From Dysgonamonadaceae bacterium (GTDB taxonomy: Bacteria > Bacteroidota > Bacteroidia > Bacteroidales > Azobacteroidaceae): DNA of 62,191 bases. Numbering within the stretch: the stretch's first letter is position 1; every line of letters begins with the position of its first letter. Under the pieces are notes generated by a model. That model did not search any database and was not told where the DNA came from. It saw only the letters and a list, made by a program, of their open reading frames with translations. The position numbers and the translations under genes are program-made. The DNA is taken from positions 1 to 62,191 of the forward strand of contig JAIRNV010000137.1 in NCBI GenBank assembly GCA_031257875.1, given 5' to 3'. Below are positions 35,881 through 44,777 of the stretch, piece after piece.

Positions 35881-35937
35881 TAAGTATAATTAATCATTTT
35901 TAACTCGTTATGTATTTCAAACCCGATTTAGCATTTA

Positions 35938-35945
35938 TATTTTTG
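35938..35945 (+). promoter_or_regulatory. moxR operon -7 element TATTTTTG
   Basis: TATTTTTG matches TAnnTTTG, 48 nt upstream of moxR. It is a candidate promoter for the whole bat operon. Confidence 0.45.
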
Positions 35946-35993
35946 CAGCGGAAAAAATGAAACATGATTTTAAAAATAAAATAAATAATTTTT

Positions 35994-36989
35994 ATGAGTC
36001 AAACAGTTGATATTCGTGAATTAAACGAAAGAATCGAAAGCAAAAGCGGCTTCGTTAATATGATTTTTATGGGCATGGATCAGGCGATTGTGGGACAAAA
36101 ACACCTGGTTGAATCTTTGCTTATCGGTCTTTTGTCGGACGGGCATATCCTGCTGGAAGGAGTTCCCGGCCTGGCAAAAACACTGGCAATCAAAACACTG
36201 GCTTCTTTGATTGACGCCAAATACAGCCGCATCCAGTTTACGCCGGACTTGCTGCCGGCAGACGTTCTCGGAACCATGATTTACAGCCAGAAAAAAGAAG
36301 AGTTTTTGGTAAAACACGGCCCGATTTTCGCCAATTTCATTTTGGCGGATGAAATCAACCGCGCTCCGGCAAAAGTGCAGAGCGCCTTGCTCGAAGCCAT
36401 GCAGGAACGCCAGGTTACCATCGGCGAAAGCACTTACAAACTTCCCAAGCCTTTTTTGGTAATGGCTACGCAAAACCCTATCGAACAGGAAGGTACCTAT
36501 CCGTTGCCCGAAGCGCAGGTAGACCGTTTCATGCTGAAAGTTGTTATCAATTATCCGAAAAAAGAAGAAGAAAAACTGATTATCCGCCAGAATATCAGCG
36601 ACAAGGCAATCGACATCAAACCGGTTTTGAAGAAACAGGAAATACTGGAAGCCCGTAAAATTGTCGGCGAAGTTTACTTAGACGAAAAAATAGAGAAATA
36701 CATTGTGGATATTGTTTTTGCAACGCGTTTTCCGCACGAACACGGACTTCCCGCGCTGAAAGACATGATTTCGTTCGGCGCTTCCCCGCGCGCCTCCATC
36801 AATCTGGCATTGGCCGCGCGCGCCTACGCTTTCATCAAACGGAGAGGTTATGTGATTCCGGAAGACATTCGCGCCGTCTGTTTCGATGTTTTGCGCCACC
36901 GCATCGGTTTGACCTACGAAGCGGAAGCCCGCAATTTGACAACCGAAGAAATTATTGCCGAAATTTTAAACAAGGTCGAAGTTCCCTGA
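35994..36989 (+). CDS. moxR: MoxR-family AAA+ ATPase
   Basis: A 331-residue AAA+ chaperone-like ATPase that works with VWA proteins encoded nearby. Walker A is GVPGLAKTLAIK near residue 55 and Walker B is FILADEINRAPAKVQSALLEAM near 120; ATQNPIEQEGTYPLPEAQVDRFMLK contains sensor 1 and the arginine finger region. It heads a Bacteroidota aerotolerance-type operon with DUF58 and BatA-E genes downstream. Confidence 0.95.
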   Translation: MSQTVDIRELNERIESKSGFVNMIFMGMDQAIVGQKHLVESLLIGLLSDGHILLEGVPGLAKTLAIKTLASLIDAKYSRIQFTPDLLPADVLGTMIYSQKKEEFLVKHGPIFANFILADEINRAPAKVQSALLEAMQERQVTIGESTYKLPKPFLVMATQNPIEQEGTYPLPEAQVDRFMLKVVINYPKKEEEKLIIRQNISDKAIDIKPVLKKQEILEARKIVGEVYLDEKIEKYIVDIVFATRFPHEHGLPALKDMISFGASPRASINLALAARAYAFIKRRGYVIPEDIRAVCFDVLRHRIGLTYEAEARNLTTEEIIAEILNKVEVP

Positions 36990-37069
36990 TTTTATTTTCA
37001 TAAAAATTTAAAAACTAATGAACGGGATTTTATCCGTTACCCTCACTTTAAACCGCCGGCAGGTAAATA

Positions 37070-37150
37070 GCGTTTGCCCCACTCGGGGCAAGTCTCAAAA
37101 AACTTTTTTGGCGTTTGCTCCACTCGGGGCAAGTCTCAAAAAACTTTTTT
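37070..37150 (+). repeat. Two tandem 41-bp copies with a hairpin and T-tract
   Basis: Copies at 37070-37110 and 37111-37150 each contain GCCCCACTCGGGGC (or a one-base variant), followed about 15 nt later by ACTTTTTT. Each looks like a weak terminator-type hairpin. They sit between moxR and the DUF5618 gene and may attenuate the operon. Confidence 0.7.
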
Positions 37151-37168
37151 TATCATAAACAAACAGAC

Positions 37169-37576
37169 ATGGCACAGTTAAAACATCCGATACAGGAAGC
37201 AGAACGTTATCTGCAAAATGCAAGAAAATTGCTGTCTGAAAAAGCGGAAAAAGACGGCGATTTTTACAATGACGGGAAATATGTAAAAATGGCGGGAAAT
37301 ACGGCATGGAACGGCGTGCTTGTTGCGCTGGATGCGGTATTGGGTGTCCGCGAAAATTTAAAGAAAGGGCAGCGCCTGGATTTTAAGGATTATCAGGCAG
37401 CCATTGTAAAAAAAGACAGTAAAATGAATAAATATTTATTAAATGCGTATGATCTTTTGCATAAATCTTTAGGTTATGATGGAGTTACCGATTATCATGT
37501 CGTACAGAAAAGTTTGAATCATGCTAAAATTATTATTGACTGGGCTAAGCAAAATTATACGGCAAAACCGCTATGA
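37169..37576 (+). CDS. DUF5618-like helical protein, copy 1
   Basis: A 135-residue protein, start at MAQLKHPIQEAERYLQNARK (ATG 37169). It is helical with GDFYNDGKYVKMAGNTAWNGVLVALDAVL and LHKSLGYDGVTDYHVVQKSLNHAKIIIDWA. It is closely similar to the protein at 46545-46991 in the same operon. I assign DUF5618 from memory. The four-helix look resembles HEPN-type folds but no R-x4-H motif is seen. The next 48-codon gene overlaps its stop. Confidence 0.65.
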   Translation: MAQLKHPIQEAERYLQNARKLLSEKAEKDGDFYNDGKYVKMAGNTAWNGVLVALDAVLGVRENLKKGQRLDFKDYQAAIVKKDSKMNKYLLNAYDLLHKSLGYDGVTDYHVVQKSLNHAKIIIDWAKQNYTAKPL

Positions 37577-37719
37577 ATGCATCCGTTATTCCGGGATTTA
37601 AGGCGGTAGATTTTGCTGTTGGGTTATCCGAAAAGTTTTATCGTGAAACGAAAGGCATGACTTATGCCGAGTTACAGAAATACTTAAAAGAAAGAAAAAC
37701 TGTTCAAATCGCGAAGTAA
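37573..37719 (+). CDS. Small 48-residue protein coupled to DUF5618
   Basis: ATG at 37573 overlaps the previous stop (ATGA). The product starts MNASVIPGFKAVDFAVGLSEKF and ends with ETKGMTYAELQKYLKERKTVQIAK. Short proteins with a similar ETKGM...EL..Y ending are common in Bacteroidota beside possible toxin genes, so it could be an antitoxin of the DUF5618 protein. That is inference; no family was confirmed. Confidence 0.6.
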   Translation: MNASVIPGFKAVDFAVGLSEKFYRETKGMTYAELQKYLKERKTVQIAK

Positions 37720-37733
37720 AGTGAATTTACCGA

Positions 37734-38603
37734 ATGGAGACAAGTGAATTATTAAAAAAAGTAAGACAAATCGAAATTAAAACGCGCGGATTATCCAGCA
37801 ATATTTTTGCCGGACAGTATCATTCCGCGTTCAAAGGCCGGGGGATGGCTTTTTCGGAAGTTCGGGAATACGAGTTCGGCGACGATATCCGCGACATCGA
37901 CTGGAATGTTACCGCACGATATTCAAAACCCTACATAAAAATTTTTGAAGAAGAACGAGAACTCACCGTCATGCTTTTGATAGACGTTTCGGGAAGCCGG
38001 AATTTCGGCACGGTCGAAACGCTGAAAAAAGACATGATTGCCGAAATCGCGGCCACCCTTGCTTTTTCGGCGCTTCAAAACAACGACAAGATTGGCGTTG
38101 TCTTTTTTTCAGACGGCATAGAAAAATTTATCCCTCCTAAAAAAGGACGGAAACACATTCTCTACATCATCCGCGAACTCATTGATTTTGAGCCCCGGCA
38201 TACCAATACCGATGTCGGACAGGCGCTGAAATACCTGACCAATGCCATCAAAAAACGCTGTACGGCATTCGTTTTTTCCGATTATATCAACAAAAAGGAT
38301 TATCAGGATGCGCTCACAATTGCCAACAAAAAGCATGATATTGTAGCCATTCAGGTTTACGACAACCGCGAAACGGAAATGCCGAAAGTCGGGATAGTAA
38401 AAATAAAAGACGCCGAAAGCGGAATCGAAAAATATGTCGATACGTCTTCTTTCAAAGTGAGAACGGCTTACCGACACTGGTGGGAAAACCGCCAGGCGGA
38501 AATGCACAACGCTTTCAAACGGAGCCGTGTGGACGCCGTTTCGATTCGCACGGACGAAGATTACGTAAAGGCGCTGATAGGATTGTTTAACATACGCAGT
38601 TGA
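37734..38603 (+). CDS. DUF58 domain protein of the Bat operon
   Basis: A 289-residue cytoplasmic protein. FAGQYHSAFKGRGMAFSEVREYEFGDDIRDIDWNVTAR is the DUF58 signature, and a VWA-like fold follows with the metal site in VMLLIDVSGSRNFG. It is standard between moxR and batA in Bacteroidota. It probably binds MoxR or the Bat complex at the membrane. The usual order moxR-DUF58 is here separated by the DUF5618 pair. Confidence 0.9.
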   Translation: METSELLKKVRQIEIKTRGLSSNIFAGQYHSAFKGRGMAFSEVREYEFGDDIRDIDWNVTARYSKPYIKIFEEERELTVMLLIDVSGSRNFGTVETLKKDMIAEIAATLAFSALQNNDKIGVVFFSDGIEKFIPPKKGRKHILYIIRELIDFEPRHTNTDVGQALKYLTNAIKKRCTAFVFSDYINKKDYQDALTIANKKHDIVAIQVYDNRETEMPKVGIVKIKDAESGIEKYVDTSSFKVRTAYRHWWENRQAEMHNAFKRSRVDAVSIRTDEDYVKALIGLFNIRS

Positions 38604-38613
38604 TTGAAAAACA

Positions 38614-39594
38614 ATGAAGAAAAATAACCGGATAAAAATGGTTGCCTGCATGGCCGGCTGGTGGATAGGCATTTTCTCTGTGCCCGCCCAGCCTCCTGTT
38701 ATCAAAGCGGTGATGGATTCCACCCATATTTTTATCGGGCATCAGACACAGATTCACGTGGAAGTTGCAGCCGGTAAAAATCAAACACTGCAAATTCCCC
38801 TGATTGCCGATACGCTGATGAATGGCGTAGAAGTGCTGTCCGTCTCGAAAATCGACACTACCGATTTGGGAAACAACAGAATCCAGTTGAAATATCATTA
38901 TTTAATTACCTCTTTCGATCCTGCCCTGTATCTGTTGCCGCCATTCAAAGCGGCCGCCGGAGCGGATACGGCTTATTCCGAATCGTTGGCGTTGAACGTT
39001 TCGACGTTGCCGGTAGATACGGTATCCAAACAGTTTTACGACATCAAAGGCGTTGTCTGGCCGAAACTTGTCTGGACAGATTACCTTCCGCTAATTATCG
39101 GAATTATCCTGGGTTTGGGACTCCTTGCGTTGATTGCTTTTATTGTTTACCGCCGGATAAATAATAAAACTGTTATCCCTTTCCTGAAAAAAGAAGAACC
39201 TTATATCCCTCCTTATGAACGGGCTATCAGGGGTTTGGACGGCGTAAAAGCCCAAAAATTATGGCAGACGGGAAAAGTGAAGGAGTATCATTCCGATATT
39301 ACGGATATTTTGCGGAAATACATAGATGAACGCTTTGATGTTCCGGCTCCGGAAATGACTTCCGGCGAAATACTGGATCAATTAAAGGGACACAGCGATG
39401 CGGATGCTTCCCGCGACAACCTGAAACAGATTCTTATTCTGGCCGATTTCGTGAAATTTGCCAAATACAATCCGCTTCCCGACGAAAACGAATTAAGTCT
39501 GATGAATGCGTATTTATTTGTCAATCATACGAAAAAAGAAGAATTGCCGGCGGAAGAAAATGAGAAAAAAGAAGTAAATGAAACAGTCAATTAG
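38614..39594 (+). CDS. Bat-operon membrane protein with periplasmic domain (DUF4381-like)
   Basis: A 326-residue protein with a signal segment (MVACMAGWWIGIFSVPAQPP), a periplasmic beta-rich domain (about 30-145) and one membrane helix (about 158-182, YLPLIIGIILGLGLLALIAFIVY). A cytoplasmic C-terminus follows with YERAIRGLDGVKAQKLWQTGKVKEYHSDITDILRKYIDERF. It is the uncharacterised gene normally found between DUF58 and batA. It likely belongs to the Bat membrane complex. The C-terminal helical region resembles that of BatD. Confidence 0.78.
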   Translation: MKKNNRIKMVACMAGWWIGIFSVPAQPPVIKAVMDSTHIFIGHQTQIHVEVAAGKNQTLQIPLIADTLMNGVEVLSVSKIDTTDLGNNRIQLKYHYLITSFDPALYLLPPFKAAAGADTAYSESLALNVSTLPVDTVSKQFYDIKGVVWPKLVWTDYLPLIIGIILGLGLLALIAFIVYRRINNKTVIPFLKKEEPYIPPYERAIRGLDGVKAQKLWQTGKVKEYHSDITDILRKYIDERFDVPAPEMTSGEILDQLKGHSDADASRDNLKQILILADFVKFAKYNPLPDENELSLMNAYLFVNHTKKEELPAEENEKKEVNETVN

Positions 39595-39603
39595 TTTATA
39601 AGT

Positions 39604-39775
39604 AATGCAAAATAAACAAGATATAACAGTTGTAAGTTTTTCCTCCGTGTTACTCCGTGAAATTCCCTCTGTGAAACTCCGTGTTTAATTATTTTAACAC
39701 AGAGTTTCACAGAGGGAATTTCACGGAGTAACACGGAGTTGATTGCTGCACGTTATTTATTTTTTATCCCTAAAC
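39604..39775 (+). repeat. Dispersed CACGGAGT palindromic repeat, copy 2, with 43-bp arms
   Basis: Begins ATGCAAAATAAACAAGATAT and ends near GTTATTTATTTTTTATCCC. Inside, arms at about 39644-39686 and 39696-39738 (TCCGTGTTACTCCGTGAAAT and its complement, extended) pair almost perfectly. It is the same element as 12993-13131 in opposite orientation. It lies ten bases before batA, so a strong stem-loop would form in the operon mRNA. Confidence 0.85.
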
Positions 39776-39784
39776 TGAAAAAAT

Positions 39785-40768
39785 ATGGTTTTTGCAAATC
39801 CTGCCTGTTTATGGCTCCTGCTTTTACTTCTCCCGATGATTGGATGGTACATTTGGAAATTGCGCAAATCGCAAGCCTCTATCCAACTGTCATCTTTGGA
39901 AGGATTTGAAAAAGCGCCGAACACTTTCCGGATTTATTTGCGCCGTCTTCCGTTCATATTCCGGATGCATGCGCTTGCTTTTCTGATTGTTGCCATGGCG
40001 CGTCCGCAAACAACCGACCGGTGGAATACGGAAACAACCGAAGGCATCGACATCATGATGAGCCTCGATATTTCGTCCTCCATGCTGGCGCAGGACTTGA
40101 AGCCCGACCGCTTGAAAGCCGCCAAAGACGTAGCCGCATCATTCGTCAACGGTCGTAGAAACGACAATATCGGTCTGGTGGTTTTCTCCGCCGAAAGTTT
40201 TACCCAGTGCCCACTGACTACCGACCACGCGGTTTTGTTGAATCTCCTGAAAGACGTAAACTGCGGAATGATCGAAGACGGAACGGCTATCGGACACGGC
40301 CTGGCGACCGCAGTCAGCCGTCTGAAAGACAGCAAAGCGAAATCAAAAGTGATTATCCTGCTGACCGACGGCACCAACAATCGCGGGGAAATTGCTCCCG
40401 TCACAGCCGCTCAAATTGCTCAAGCCTACGGAATCAGGGTTTACACGATTGCCGTGGGAACGGTTGGCGAAGCGCCCTATCCTGTGCAGACAGCGCTCGG
40501 CGTGCGGACACAAATGGTGAAAGTGGAAATTGACGAAAAAACGTTGACGCAAATTGCTCAAATTACCGGCGGCCGCTATTTCAGGGCAACGAACAATAAA
40601 GCCCTGGTCGAAATTTACAAGGAAATTGACCGGATGGAAAAAACAAAAATGAGTGTGCAGGAATACAGCAAAAAGCAGGAAGAATACGGCCGTTATGCAA
40701 TGTGGGCGATGATTTTCTTCCTGCTGGAAATCCTGTTGAGGTATACGATATTAAAAAATATTCCATAA
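39785..40768 (+). CDS. batA: BatA, VWA-domain membrane protein
   Basis: A 327-residue inner-membrane protein. Two N-terminal hydrophobic segments precede a von Willebrand factor A domain with the MIDAS motif DISSSM at residue 95 and LTDGTNNRG later; a C-terminal membrane helix follows (about 305-325). It works with BatB and MoxR, in a complex linked to envelope stress or aerotolerance in Bacteroides. The last 313 bp (40455-40767) are duplicated at 42556-42868 with about 2% change. BatB normally follows directly; here a 4.7-kb insertion separates them. Confidence 0.93.
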   Translation: MVFANPACLWLLLLLLPMIGWYIWKLRKSQASIQLSSLEGFEKAPNTFRIYLRRLPFIFRMHALAFLIVAMARPQTTDRWNTETTEGIDIMMSLDISSSMLAQDLKPDRLKAAKDVAASFVNGRRNDNIGLVVFSAESFTQCPLTTDHAVLLNLLKDVNCGMIEDGTAIGHGLATAVSRLKDSKAKSKVIILLTDGTNNRGEIAPVTAAQIAQAYGIRVYTIAVGTVGEAPYPVQTALGVRTQMVKVEIDEKTLTQIAQITGGRYFRATNNKALVEIYKEIDRMEKTKMSVQEYSKKQEEYGRYAMWAMIFFLLEILLRYTILKNIP

Positions 40769-40807
40769 ATTCAGATGTATTTCAAATTGTCACAGTCGTT
40801 ACTGGAT

Positions 40808-40977
40808 CGCAGTCGTCATTGCGAACTGCGTAGCAGTGAAGCAATCCAGAATAGGCATAATCCATGTCTGGATTGCTTCCCCTTGTTGCGACAAGGTTCT
40901 TACCTTGTTGCAACTATCCCGACAGGTTCAACCTGTCAGAATAGACGGCGCGAGGCACAGCCTCGCACCAACCTGGG
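40808..40977. repeat. REP-like repeat followed by a 98-bp palindrome-rich element
   Basis: 40808-40879 has GTCATTGCGAACTGCG and complementary GAAGCAATCC/GGATTGCTTC segments; a related copy lies at 58147-58203. 40880-40977 has three small hairpins (TTGTTGCGACAAGG, ACAGGTTCAACCTGT and GCGAGGCACAGCCTCGC) and is repeated at 42462-42559 with one visible change. The second copy forms the junction of the bat duplication. Confidence 0.8.
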
Positions 40978-41017
40978 GGAAGATTCATATGAAGGAACTG
41001 ACAACCTTTTTTTAAGT

Positions 41018-41182
41018 CCATACGTAGCGATGTTCCGCGAATTAAGAACATTAGGATGTACTTTCACGAATATGGAAAAATCGTTATGTACGTATTCGAT
41101 TCCTAGCTTTAGGGATAATCTTATTGCCAAGCACCCTGGTTTGATCACACAAATAACTAACGTAATATCCAGCAGGTTATGA
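41018..41182 (+). pseudogene. Orphan C-terminal fragment 1 of the metallopeptidase lipoprotein
   Basis: The reading frame VAMFRELRTLGCTFTNMEK, then SLCTYSIPSFRDNLIAKHPG, matches the last 45 residues of the protein at 42882-44777 (LVTLGCSFVNIEK, SLCAYSIGAFRNNLTGKYPN). No N-terminal part is present. Its stop overlaps the start of the lipoprotein gene at 41179 (ATGA). Confidence 0.8.
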
Positions 41183-41706
41183 AACGGAATTTAATCATAC
41201 CTTGCGCTTTTTTATTGTTATCACTTGCTTGTACTCGCACTGAAAAGTGGTCAATGGAGTTGCATAAAGTTGTCATTAACTCAACCGATAAAGCCTTGTA
41301 CTGCGAAGTCATAACAGATGAAGGTAGCAAGAACGCATTTGTCAATGCATACGATAGCATTGACATGAAATTTTACAGAGAGCATGATGTAGAGTTGGGG
41401 TTACTGGAATCGGCATTGACCTCCACTGTCAGACAAGATAGAATTATTGTGAAAGAGGAAACCATATTTAATATTGTCGATACAAGCAAATATAAATATG
41501 CTCTTGAGTATGAAGCTATTCCACAACAAGGAAATACAGAAAAAGAAAAAATTTTTGCACGGCATCTTGTAAAAGAACTTGGAGAGGGTTCAACAGACAA
41601 AAATGCAATAATTATCATCAAGTTAAATGTGACAGATTCTATTTTGCAAATTATGCAGAAAGACTACGGCATGTTGGATAAATTCAAAGAGTATTACAGC
41701 AATTAG
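41179..41706 (+). CDS. Small lipoprotein 1 (candidate partner/immunity protein)
   Basis: A 175-residue lipoprotein with a signal ending LLLSLACTRTEK (lipobox cysteine about 18). The body is of unknown fold: VVINSTDKALYCEVITDEGSKNAF, then TSKYKYALEY. It ends TDSILQIMQKDYGMLDKFKEYY. The same C-terminal pattern (DS.L.I..KDY.ML..FKEYY) occurs in the lipoproteins at 41883 and 44770, but the middles are very different. Its start overlaps an orphan peptidase C-terminus. Probably surface- or periplasm-facing. A function as immunity or inhibitor protein is inferred from arrangement only. Confidence 0.7.
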   Translation: MKRNLIIPCAFLLLSLACTRTEKWSMELHKVVINSTDKALYCEVITDEGSKNAFVNAYDSIDMKFYREHDVELGLLESALTSTVRQDRIIVKEETIFNIVDTSKYKYALEYEAIPQQGNTEKEKIFARHLVKELGEGSTDKNAIIIIKLNVTDSILQIMQKDYGMLDKFKEYYSN

Positions 41707-41770
41707 TAGCAATAAAAAATACAGCGGTGGCACTTGCCCTCTGCTGTATTTTATCACCCTGGTGCAGTTG

Positions 41771-41890
41771 TCAAAACATGGGAAAAAATCGCTTTGTACG
41801 TATAGTGTTACAGGTTTTAGAGACAATCTGGTTGGCAAATACCCAGGCAGAAGAGACAGAATAATTGAAATAATTAGTAGATATGAATAG
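41771..41890 (+). pseudogene. Orphan C-terminal fragment 2 of the metallopeptidase lipoprotein
   Basis: SLCTYSVTGFRDNLVGKYPG followed by RRDRIIEIISRYE matches the peptidase C-terminus. A frame disturbance upstream (GGGAAAAAATCG) ends the homology. Its stop overlaps the ATG of the lipoprotein gene at 41883 exactly as in the complete pair at 44770. Confidence 0.78.
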
Positions 41891-42386
41891 GTACTTATAT
41901 TTTTTATGTATCATTCTTTGTTTCATAAGATGCAATCCTGAGGTGGATACTTCTTTTGAATACACAAAGTCGCTGGTAAACAAAACCGACAAAGTACTTT
42001 TTTATGCAGTCAGGACTACTGCCGGCAGTGACAGTGCTTTTTCGTATGGTCATGACAGTATTGAATTTTATTTTGTACATCGCAGCAAGGTTTCTTTACC
42101 TCCTGTAGGTCCATATCACATAGACATTGAAGGTGTAAGTATGCGTGAAGAAAGGTTATATAATCTGACCGATACTTCTTTTTTCCGATTCAATTTAAAC
42201 AGGAACACATGGAACGGGAAAGATTCCATATATTGGGATAATATTACATATAGTGTACTTGACGGTACAAATGCAGGCATGCATGAAAGACATTTTGAAA
42301 CATTGACATTTCAGGATATTTTATTCACTGTCATGCAAAAGGATTACGGTATGTTGGATAAATTTCGTGAGTACTATGATAGATAA
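41883..42386 (+). CDS. Small lipoprotein 2 (candidate partner/immunity protein)
   Basis: A 167-residue lipoprotein; signal MNRYLYFLCIILCFIRCNPEV with lipobox-like cysteine 17. It shares NKTDKVLFYAVRTTAGSDSAF with lipoproteins 1 and 3 and ends TFQDILFTVMQKDYGMLDKFREYY. The middle is specific to this copy. Its 3' part and downstream sequence (42233-42463) are repeated at 45299-45530. Function unknown; see the peptidase at 42882. Confidence 0.68.
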   Translation: MNRYLYFLCIILCFIRCNPEVDTSFEYTKSLVNKTDKVLFYAVRTTAGSDSAFSYGHDSIEFYFVHRSKVSLPPVGPYHIDIEGVSMREERLYNLTDTSFFRFNLNRNTWNGKDSIYWDNITYSVLDGTNAGMHERHFETLTFQDILFTVMQKDYGMLDKFREYYDR

Positions 42387-42443
42387 TAATAGCAATATAA
42401 CTATAAAAGAATAATATAAACTGTTTCTTAAATTTCAATATGT

Positions 42444-42869
42444 ATGTTTAGATTTGAACATCCCTTGTTGCGACAAGGTTCTTACCTTGTTGCAACTATC
42501 CCGACAGGTTCAACCGGTCAGAATAGACGGCGCGAGGCACAGCCTCGCACCAACCTGGGAACGGTTGGCGAAGCGCCCTATCCTGTGCAGACAGCGCTCG
42601 GCGTGCGGACGCAAATGGTGAAAGTGGAAATTGACGAAAAAACGTTGACGCAAATTGCTCAAATTACCGGCGGCCGCTATTTCAGGGCAACGAACAATAA
42701 AGCCCTGGTCGAAATTTACAAGGAAATCGACCAAATGGAAAAAACAAAAATGAGTGTGCAGGAATACAGCAAAAAGCAGGAAGAATACGGCCGTTATGCA
42801 ATGTGGGCGATGATTTTCTTCCTGCTGGAAATTCTGTTGAGGTATACGATATTAAAAAATATTCCATAG
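42444..42869 (+). pseudogene. Chimeric ORF: batB start, repeat element, batA end
   Basis: An in-frame 141-codon ORF. Codons 1-7 (MFRFEHP) and the 200 bp upstream are the batB 5' end; the 98-bp element follows (LLRQGSYLVATIPTGSTGQN, then RRREAQPRTNLG). It then continues as the last 104 codons of batA (TVGEAPYPVQTALGVRTQMV to the C-terminal membrane helix). It records the junction of a tandem duplication. If translated it would be a small membrane protein with the BatA tail; MIDAS is absent. Confidence 0.85.
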
Positions 42870-42881
42870 TATTTTAGAGTG

Positions 42882-44777
42882 ATGAAAAAAATTTTATTCT
42901 TTTTCGTGAGTATGATCTTTATAGCTTGCGAACGGGAAAGCGTTCCACAAACAGATGTAATTGATGAAACTGCCGGTGGTAGTGATCTTTCCTTTAGTAT
43001 AGAGAACAGGGAAGTACGTCCGGTTATACTGGGTAAACAGAAAAACAACCCGTATTCGGTAGAAAACATGCTATTAGCGCTGGATACACTGCGTGCATAC
43101 GCAAATGCAGTCGGTGACGAAGAACTGCAATCAAATGCAGGCATACGGGCAGGGACTTTAGAAACACTGTCTATCAATACCACTGATTTGTATGTACGTT
43201 TTCTACCGCAGGACAGCATCGGATATGCGGCATTGAAAAGTGATTCCACTTTGGAGTTGTTTAATTATCCACTTGATTATGAGATTGTACAGGCAGGAGA
43301 TTATTATTATGATCCGACTGTTGGCGACAATGTCTACACGTGGCTGTATGCCGTAGTAAAACCCTGTTATCAGCCTCCGCAGGGAGTGGTTTATGAAGTG
43401 CCGGAAGAACTTTTTATCATTGAAAACAGCGAAGGTTATACTGAAGAAACAATTTCGGAAGAAGAGGTACAAATAAAATCAAATAAAAACAGTCCAAAAG
43501 CTGTTATTGATGATAATTTACGGAAAGCGCTTGTTGCCACTTCTTTTGTTCTTACCGGTAATGGCGGAGAATTACGGACAGACTGTCCCGTTTCAACGGA
43601 TACTCTACAGTTCAGAAGAACGGTAACGAGTTGTAGCAGGAAATGTATTTTGTGGGGACGGGTATGTTGGACAACCTGCGATTACAAATATTATCCCGAA
43701 GGTTATATAAGAGTAAACACCCCGTCCGGCGACGTTGGGCTGAAAGGAGTGAAAGTACGTACCACCCGATGGTTTCATACTATCACGATGCGAACCAATT
43801 CCAGCGGTTATTATCAGTCTCCGAACGATTATTATGATGATATTTTGATACTGAACACTCCCCATTATGAAATTATTTTTGACGGTGCTAACGGCGGTAA
43901 TTCATGGACATTGAGCAAGGCTTTATTCGGGGCGATTTGTCTGTGGACAAATTCATACGGTGCGGGATACCACAGTCCTAACGGTCACTCCATGACTTTC
44001 TACACCAATAGCGACTACTGGGGAAAAGCCGTGCTGAATAATGCCGTTTATGACTATATAGACTACGCAACAACAGACGGGATTAGTTTGCCTCCGTCAA
44101 GTTTGGATATTGCCAATAAACAGTCGAGTGATTTAACTTCATCGGCTCCACTTTTGAAGAATCATATTGACTGGGCTTTAATTTATGCCTCCCCTTTTTG
44201 GGGTACCGTAGCAACCGTGGTAGGATACTCTCTGTTCGGATGGAGTTTTCCGGATTTGATACTTCGATACAATAAAACCCTGAGCGATTATAACAAAATC
44301 ACAGCAACTTGCTGGCACGAACTGACCCATGCCAGCCAGTTGCGGCGCATGAAGAGCGAAAAAGGTTTCCTTTGGGCATCCGACTATTGGAGTCATGTGG
44401 TGTTGCAGGAAGCGTCAAATTATGAAAAAACAGGCGGTTCTTATGGCAATAAAGGCGATACTAACTGGCAGATTATTGCCTTAGCCGAAGGGTGGGCAAA
44501 TTATAGAGAGTGGGATTTGGCAAGAAGATATTTGAACTATAATATATATGGGGAAAATTCAGAAACCCATGTCCCATATTATTTCGATGACTATTCAACT
44601 TCTATTGCTATCTTTTATGGTGGGATGTTTGATAGATTAGTAACGTTAGGATGTTCTTTTGTCAATATAGAAAAATCACTGTGTGCATACAGTATTGGAG
44701 CTTTTCGGAATAACCTTACAGGCAAATATCCAAACCGGCAACAACGTATAACAGAAATAATTCAGCCTTATGAATAG
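42882..44777 (+). CDS. Lipoprotein zinc metallopeptidase (HExxH) with carboxypeptidase-regulatory-like domain
   Basis: A 631-residue lipoprotein (signal MKKILFFFVSMIFIACERES, cysteine 16; ATG at 42882). The N-terminal 230 residues are of unknown fold. A Cys-rich stretch (TSCSRKCILWGRVCWTTCDYKYYPEG) leads to a carboxypeptidase-regulatory-like beta domain (GYIRVNTPSGDVGLKGVKVRTT, TMRTNSSGYYQSP). The catalytic part has WHELTHASQLRRM with H479, E480 and H483, and AEGWANYREW with E536, a gluzincin-like arrangement. The C-terminal 45 residues recur as two orphan fragments upstream. Its stop overlaps the next lipoprotein gene. It probably acts on proteins outside the inner membrane; substrate unknown. 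I do not recognise a named family. Confidence 0.75.
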   Translation: MKKILFFFVSMIFIACERESVPQTDVIDETAGGSDLSFSIENREVRPVILGKQKNNPYSVENMLLALDTLRAYANAVGDEELQSNAGIRAGTLETLSINTTDLYVRFLPQDSIGYAALKSDSTLELFNYPLDYEIVQAGDYYYDPTVGDNVYTWLYAVVKPCYQPPQGVVYEVPEELFIIENSEGYTEETISEEEVQIKSNKNSPKAVIDDNLRKALVATSFVLTGNGGELRTDCPVSTDTLQFRRTVTSCSRKCILWGRVCWTTCDYKYYPEGYIRVNTPSGDVGLKGVKVRTTRWFHTITMRTNSSGYYQSPNDYYDDILILNTPHYEIIFDGANGGNSWTLSKALFGAICLWTNSYGAGYHSPNGHSMTFYTNSDYWGKAVLNNAVYDYIDYATTDGISLPPSSLDIANKQSSDLTSSAPLLKNHIDWALIYASPFWGTVATVVGYSLFGWSFPDLILRYNKTLSDYNKITATCWHELTHASQLRRMKSEKGFLWASDYWSHVVLQEASNYEKTGGSYGNKGDTNWQIIALAEGWANYREWDLARRYLNYNIYGENSETHVPYYFDDYSTSIAIFYGGMFDRLVTLGCSFVNIEKSLCAYSIGAFRNNLTGKYPNRQQRITEIIQPYE

